Shown here piece after piece: positions 60,207 through 64,000 of a stretch of DNA of 64,000 nucleotides (within the stretch, counting starts at the first letter, position 1; each line of letters starts with the position of its first letter). The notes below the pieces were generated by a model that worked only from the letters and a program-made list of their open reading frames with translations, had not been told where the DNA came from and ran no database searches. The translations under genes and the position numbers were made by a program. The DNA comes from Ceratorhiza oryzae-sativae (lineage: Eukaryota > Basidiomycota > Agaricomycetes > Cantharellales > Ceratobasidiaceae), in the NCBI GenBank assembly GCA_030998015.1, contig JARWMV010000232.1, positions 2,976,001 through 3,040,000 on the forward strand, in the 5' to 3' direction.

Positions 60207-60249
60207 CGGGGGTCCTCGGTGGTCGGGGGGAAAAGGCAGAACAACCACG

Positions 60250-60257
60250 TCACGTGA
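60250..60257. promoter_or_regulatory. TCACGTGA palindrome upstream of Rap1-like gene
   Basis: A perfect TCACGTGA lies 44 bp upstream of the Rap1-like ATG, in the 88-bp space between that start and the stop of the HAD gene. It is identical to the element near kinesin-5. Confidence 0.5.
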
Positions 60258-60294
60258 AGCGCTTAGATCCCATCCATCAATTTTACAGATTAGA

Positions 60295-61341
60295 TTACAT
60301 CGATGCCGCCTCGGCCATCGCTCCCAGCGTCGGGAACGTAAACGTGTACTTTGCGTGGTGTCCACGACCGGTAATAGCGTCTGTCGCAGGGCGTCAAAAC
60401 AGCGCCACCATCAGTCGAGATTCGCACTCACTTTCCCTCGCAATGTACGATGAGCACAACCCAAGCTTGTTTGCTGGTTCGTGATCGTGTCGCAAGCTTT
60501 GGGCAGTCACCAACACATGCGCCTCTCCAATCCCAAACCTTTCCTTTATCTCCTTCAACACATACTTGAAGTTCCTCTCGTCCGGCTTGTAACTCCCAAC
60601 ATCCTGTGCCGTTACAACTAGTGAAAACGCCCCGCCCTCACTCTCGAGAATCTTTTGCGTATACCCAAATGTTTCTTTATCGACGTTGGATAAAACTACG
60701 AGCTTGTAATGCTTCGAAAGCTTAGCGAGGGCAGCGCATGTATCGGGAAATGGCTTCCACTTGCGCACCGACAGACCGAATGCCGTGTCTAGCTCGGGCG
60801 TCGTCGGGAGTGAGAGTTGTGAGGCGAGCTTGGCATGAACATGGGCAAGAAGAGTAGAGTATATCATCGTTGGATTTGCGACCTGCAATTCCCCTTCAGC
60901 AGCTGTACATAGCGAGTGCTCAGCTTGGGTCAAAGGATTCGGGTACGTCATACCATCAAATGCTTTGAGTGTCTCTTCTCGAGTCCACCCGGACGCCTCG
61001 GGCGATTGAGCCAACAACGGCTGAAGGGCGTCTATGATTCCAGATTCCCAGTCCTACGCATGCACCTCAATCATCTTCGACTCGTTCAAACGTACACATC
61101 GACTCACGATCAACGTCCCATAGACGTCAAAGCACAAGGCCTTGAAATCACCAAGCTTCTTGTTTTCGGGGTTGGTCAGTTGGACATTTTGGACTAGGTT
61201 GGGTCTGGAGAGACGATCGATCCGTTTTATACACACCGATCGTATCGATCGAGTCAGTGCTCGGGCATGAATCTGGATTTTCGGAGCCGGTTTTGATGAT
61301 CTGATTATTTGTCTTTGTGCTGCGTATATACTTACTAACAT
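60295..61341 (-). CDS. HAD-superfamily hydrolase (haloacid dehalogenase type II)
   Basis: ATG 61341 (MLVSIYAAQRQ) opens a basic leader, possibly mitochondrial, before the HAD core. Motif I is FKALCFDVYGTLIDWESG with the nucleophile Asp. Motif II is KLVVLSNVDKETF (Ser/Asn). Motif III is QDVGSYKPDERNFKYVLKEI with the catalytic Lys. The usual motif IV is expected near HVLVTAQSLRHDHEPANKLG. The C-terminal PTLGAMAEAASM is typical of the fungal family, ending at TAA 60295-60297. One intron (about 61059-61108) splits motif I. Between 60390 and 60420 the frame stops (VALF); a pair of one-base shifts through GGAVLTPCDRRYYRSWTPRK would connect both halves. The substrate is unknown; family members act on 2-haloacids or phosphorylated metabolites. 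Confidence 0.82.
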
Positions 61342-61802
61342 GCCTCGCCCCAATCATCCACTGCCCTCAGTTAGGCTTACTTGGGGAATTCTGCGAGACT
61401 TGCCCCACCTGAGTGCCGTGCGCTACTATCATGGTGCCTGGTAGTATATTCTAACCTCTAATGCTCGTTCGCTCTGATCTGAATGAAAGTGTGGGCTACA
61501 TCATATCTGGCTCCGAGTACCTCATCACAAGAGAGATTCGTGAGCTTAAAATTTAACAGGCTCGAGTATAACGCTTTCAGTCCAAATGTGTCTCTGCTGG
61601 AATTTATTTGTTCATTACAGATTTATCACAATACAAGCCCCCTGTCTCAGCATCATAGCAGCCGCTGGGTGGATATTTCACATATCTCATTCGGCCGATA
61701 TACTTCAATCGAGGCCACTCACGTTTAGTAGAATCCAGCGTTGTGCAGCGAGCCCCAGTACTCGGCTGCCTTCAAAGGTCCTTTCACCACGTCGACCCCT
61801 CC
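61342..61802. other. Intergenic region, 0.46 kb
   Basis: This lies between the HAD gene start and the hemopexin-like gene stop, both on the minus strand. No additional feature is supported. Confidence 0.45.
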
Positions 61803-62408
61803 TCAGGGCATCAGTTCGATTTGCGCAGCCATATCCCCAGAGAACACGTAGGCACGATTCGGCGTAGCCGGGTTCGGGTTGGGAATGATGGTGTCGATAG
61901 TATGGAAACCCAGATTCGACCAACGCTCGTGAATCAAATGCGGTCCCTCTAGCAAACGGTCCGAGTCGCCCGTCCCTTCTTTGAACGATAGCCTACAGAA
62001 TTCACCCCTGCGGAAGAAGTATGCCTGATTTACGGCGCTCGGGACAAGCATAGTCGCGTCAACGCGGTCAAATCCAGCTTTGACCAGGGACCCCCAGTCC
62101 TCGAGAGCCCTAACTCCTCCAGGCATGTCTTGATCTTTGCCGTTCCCAGGTGTGAAGCGGATGCGCGCATACTGGCCACCGCAGAAGAAGTGCGCCCTGT
62201 ACCGCTGGCCGGGACAAGGCAGGATTGCATGGACTCGAGGGAAATTTGCTTCCAACAAAGCTTTCCAGTTCCAGTGGGTTGCCCCCCAGTTGATTCTGTC
62301 GTCGTACTTGCCCGGAGCCCACATGATGCGAACATACTTGTCATTGTTGAAGAAGTAGGCCTCGTCTTTTTGGTTGACAGTGAAGGTGAATGCGCCGCGT
62401 CCAACCAT
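61803..62408 (-). CDS. Hemopexin-repeat (beta-propeller) protein
   Basis: A single intronless frame of 201 aa starts at ATG 62408 (MVGRGAFTFTVNQ). Four hemopexin-like blades are visible, each with an aromatic core: DEAYFFNNDKYVRIMWAPGK, YRAHFFCGGQYARIRFTPG, NQAYFFRRGEFCRLSFKEG and NRAYVFSGDMAAQIELMP. The blades are separated by stretches ending in a hydrophobic-plus-F/H element (LLEANFPRVHAILP, LVKAGFDRVDATML, SNLGFHTIDTIIP). The whole chain is one four-bladed propeller with no signal peptide, like plant albumin-2 and some fungal lectin-like proteins that bind small ligands. A TATAAAA box lies about 150 bp upstream. Ligand and role are unknown. Confidence 0.85.
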   Translation of the reverse strand: MVGRGAFTFTVNQKDEAYFFNNDKYVRIMWAPGKYDDRINWGATHWNWKALLEANFPRVHAILPCPGQRYRAHFFCGGQYARIRFTPGNGKDQDMPGGVRALEDWGSLVKAGFDRVDATMLVPSAVNQAYFFRRGEFCRLSFKEGTGDSDRLLEGPHLIHERWSNLGFHTIDTIIPNPNPATPNRAYVFSGDMAAQIELMP

Positions 62409-64000
62409 CAGTATAAATGCGTCTGAAGCTCATGTAGCGTCTGGTTATTATATGCAAGATTTACTTTACAAAGGGTTAAAACAAGAAATCAAGTATTCAG
62501 CGGATACAATGCACATCGTTAGTAAGATGTCGCTCTCGGTCGTCGCAAGCGCTCTTTTATACCCGTGCTTGCCCACCTTGTCCGAAGTTATATTTAAATT
62601 ACCTACTGCATGTCGAGGGTACTTAGTCTGACAGGCTCTATCGAATTGCTAACCGGGTAACAACGAGCGATAGGCTGAAATGAGCGCTTGCATCATAGGG
62701 TCAAAAGAAAATAGGTGTTCACGACTCGATATGGGTGCGAAGCAACCGGCTCCTCCTAGCTCATCGACCGGGTAGTGTTGGGCGAACACCACCAGGCCTC
62801 ATGTTTATCCAGCTATACGTAATTATCTAGCAACTAGTGCCGTATGAACACCGGCTTTGTCGAACCATCACCCGGGTACTGCATGCATGCTATAGTCACG
62901 TGGGTATTCGCGTCTGCGCGTTTGAATCACGATCCCTTGTATGATTCGACTGTAGCAGCGCATATAATTATGCCCGACATGATTATGTACAAATACTCAA
63001 CAGAAAATGTAAGCGGTACTCCTAATTGAGACTCGATATATCCGTTCAGTTAAACGAGCGCCCGGGGGCTGCACTTAAGTGCCCATCGACGCGCTTCGAG
63101 GCGCAACACAATCCAATAGGTCGGGAGGTGAATCAGAGGGGAGCTCTATGTTGTGAAGGCGAAGCATTCCTTCCAATGCGCCAGTCGCGAACTGCAGCTC
63201 CGAAGGCGCCTTTTGGTTGCAAGCAAAGCTTTTGACCTACCCGCCTCATTAGGAAATGACTAAATGAATCTAATTTATCCCCAACTTACCACGTCGCCTC
63301 CTGAAGACCTCAGAATATGTAACAATGCTGTCGAGTATCGATCCCAGATAAATACCTCACCGTCTGTATTACGGATTAGTACATTCCTATATATCGAACC
63401 GCATGCTCACTTTTTGACAGGCAACACACTAGCTCATCGTTCAAACCACCAAAGAAACTCTGTTCTGCAAACTCCACCGGGCTCTTTAAAATTCTGTTTA
63501 GCATGCATATGCACTTCGTTGAGATCGAGAACCAACCTTCGTGAGATATGCTTTAATGACCCAATAAACGTCAATATACATACACCTAGGACGGTTGATG
63601 GATACTCACAGCATACTAAATTTAGCCTTGCAACCAGCATTCCATAGCGCTCATTGTTCGGTTTCATATCGATCCTCCACATCTGGGGCGGCGTTTTGTT
63701 TGTGTATGACACAAGCGCGTATGTACTCTCGGGAGTGACGCTCTTCAATATAATCAACATCTTGATCTTGTCGAGCATGAACCGCTTACCTTTAGTGTTA
63801 TGTTGCAGACATCTTGCAAAAGTGGGACTTGACTAAACGGGTTGGTTCAGTTTGATACCTGAATGCACGTTAAATTAGGGCGAACGTACTGTTCAATTGA
63901 CCGGGTGATCATATTATAAACTGCAAAATCGAAGTTGTTGGGTTAATTATTGAGGTATCTCGTTATGCTCATACCGAGTAGTCGTTTCTCCGCTCGCGAT
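62409..64000. other. Gene-free stretch at right edge
   Basis: The left part holds the promoter of the hemopexin-like gene, with TATAAAA on the minus strand at 62555-62561. The rest contains only short frames on both strands without recognisable domains. No RNA gene or repeat is seen. Confidence 0.45.
62555..62561 (-). promoter_or_regulatory. TATA box of hemopexin-like gene
   Basis: TATAAAA on the minus strand, about 147 bp upstream of the ATG, embedded in GGGTATAAAAGAGCG. The spacing implies a 5'UTR of about 110 nt. Confidence 0.45.

Noticed and set aside
63264..63778. Overlapping frames of 127 (plus) and 114 (minus) codons near the right edge
   Set aside because: No domains, and opposite-strand overlap; treated as chance open frames.

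Overview
The window is nuclear DNA from a filamentous basidiomycete, most likely an Agaricomycete near Rhizoctonia/Ceratobasidium (the genus is an inference). Genes carry many short introns (about 50-65 nt), intergenic spaces are compact, and the protein set is fungal: PMA1 proton pump, Zn2Cys6 regulator, PR-1-like secreted protein, GH15 glucoamylase, pectate lyase and F-box/LRR protein. There is one intron-containing tRNA-Gln. I recognise no virus, intact transposon or CRISPR array.

Layout. 1-1380: no gene seen. 1381-5781: a small hypothetical gene divergent from a kinesin-5. 6312-7303: secreted CAP/PR-1 protein. 7567-9790 (minus): membrane-anchored glucoamylase. 11102-13425 (minus): mitochondrial PPR protein, divergent from a Zn2Cys6 transcription factor (13701-17352). 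18283-19837: tandem-cupin protein. 20243-21085: ribosomal protein eS7. 21231-22906 (minus): F-box/LRR protein. 24553-26446: decayed DUF4139-family gene. 27312-27394 (minus): tRNA-Gln(CUG). 27712-29262 (minus): mitochondrial TPR protein, divergent from UDP-glucose:glycoprotein glucosyltransferase (29604-35829). 35830-40086: gene-free tract ending in the PMA1 promoter. 40087-43355: PMA1. 44909-46699: pectate lyase. 46934-47709: CFAP20/DUF667 protein. 47985-49382: zinc-type ADH-like MDR enzyme. 49383-53809: gene-poor tract with a diverged 118-bp tandem repeat. 53810-57656: condensin subunit Ycg1/Cap-G. 57906-60206 (minus): Rap1-like telomere protein. 60295-61341 (minus): HAD dehalogenase. 61803-62408 (minus): hemopexin-repeat protein. 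62409-64000: no gene seen.

How the genes relate. Fungal genes are not in operons, but the set contains plausible themes: chromosome mechanics (kinesin-5, condensin, Rap1), plant-polymer use (glucoamylase, pectate lyase, with PMA1 energising uptake), and ER glycoprotein quality control (UGGT). Three close gene pairs share bidirectional promoters. A CACGTGA element, twice the full TCACGTGA palindrome, lies about 35-70 bp upstream of four start codons.

The main caveat is sequence quality. At least nine genes that look functional contain single-base frameshifts, mostly gains or losses in short homopolymers, that break an otherwise conserved protein. PMA1, eS7, the cupin gene and the PR-1 gene splice cleanly. 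The pattern suggests residual assembly error, while the DUF4139 gene also has a substitution-type stop and looks genuinely dead. The most biologically interesting items are the CFAP20 protein in a non-flagellated fungus, the Rap1-like protein with three Myb-like segments, the 6-nt microexon and GC-AG introns, and the decayed repeat at 52.8 kb.
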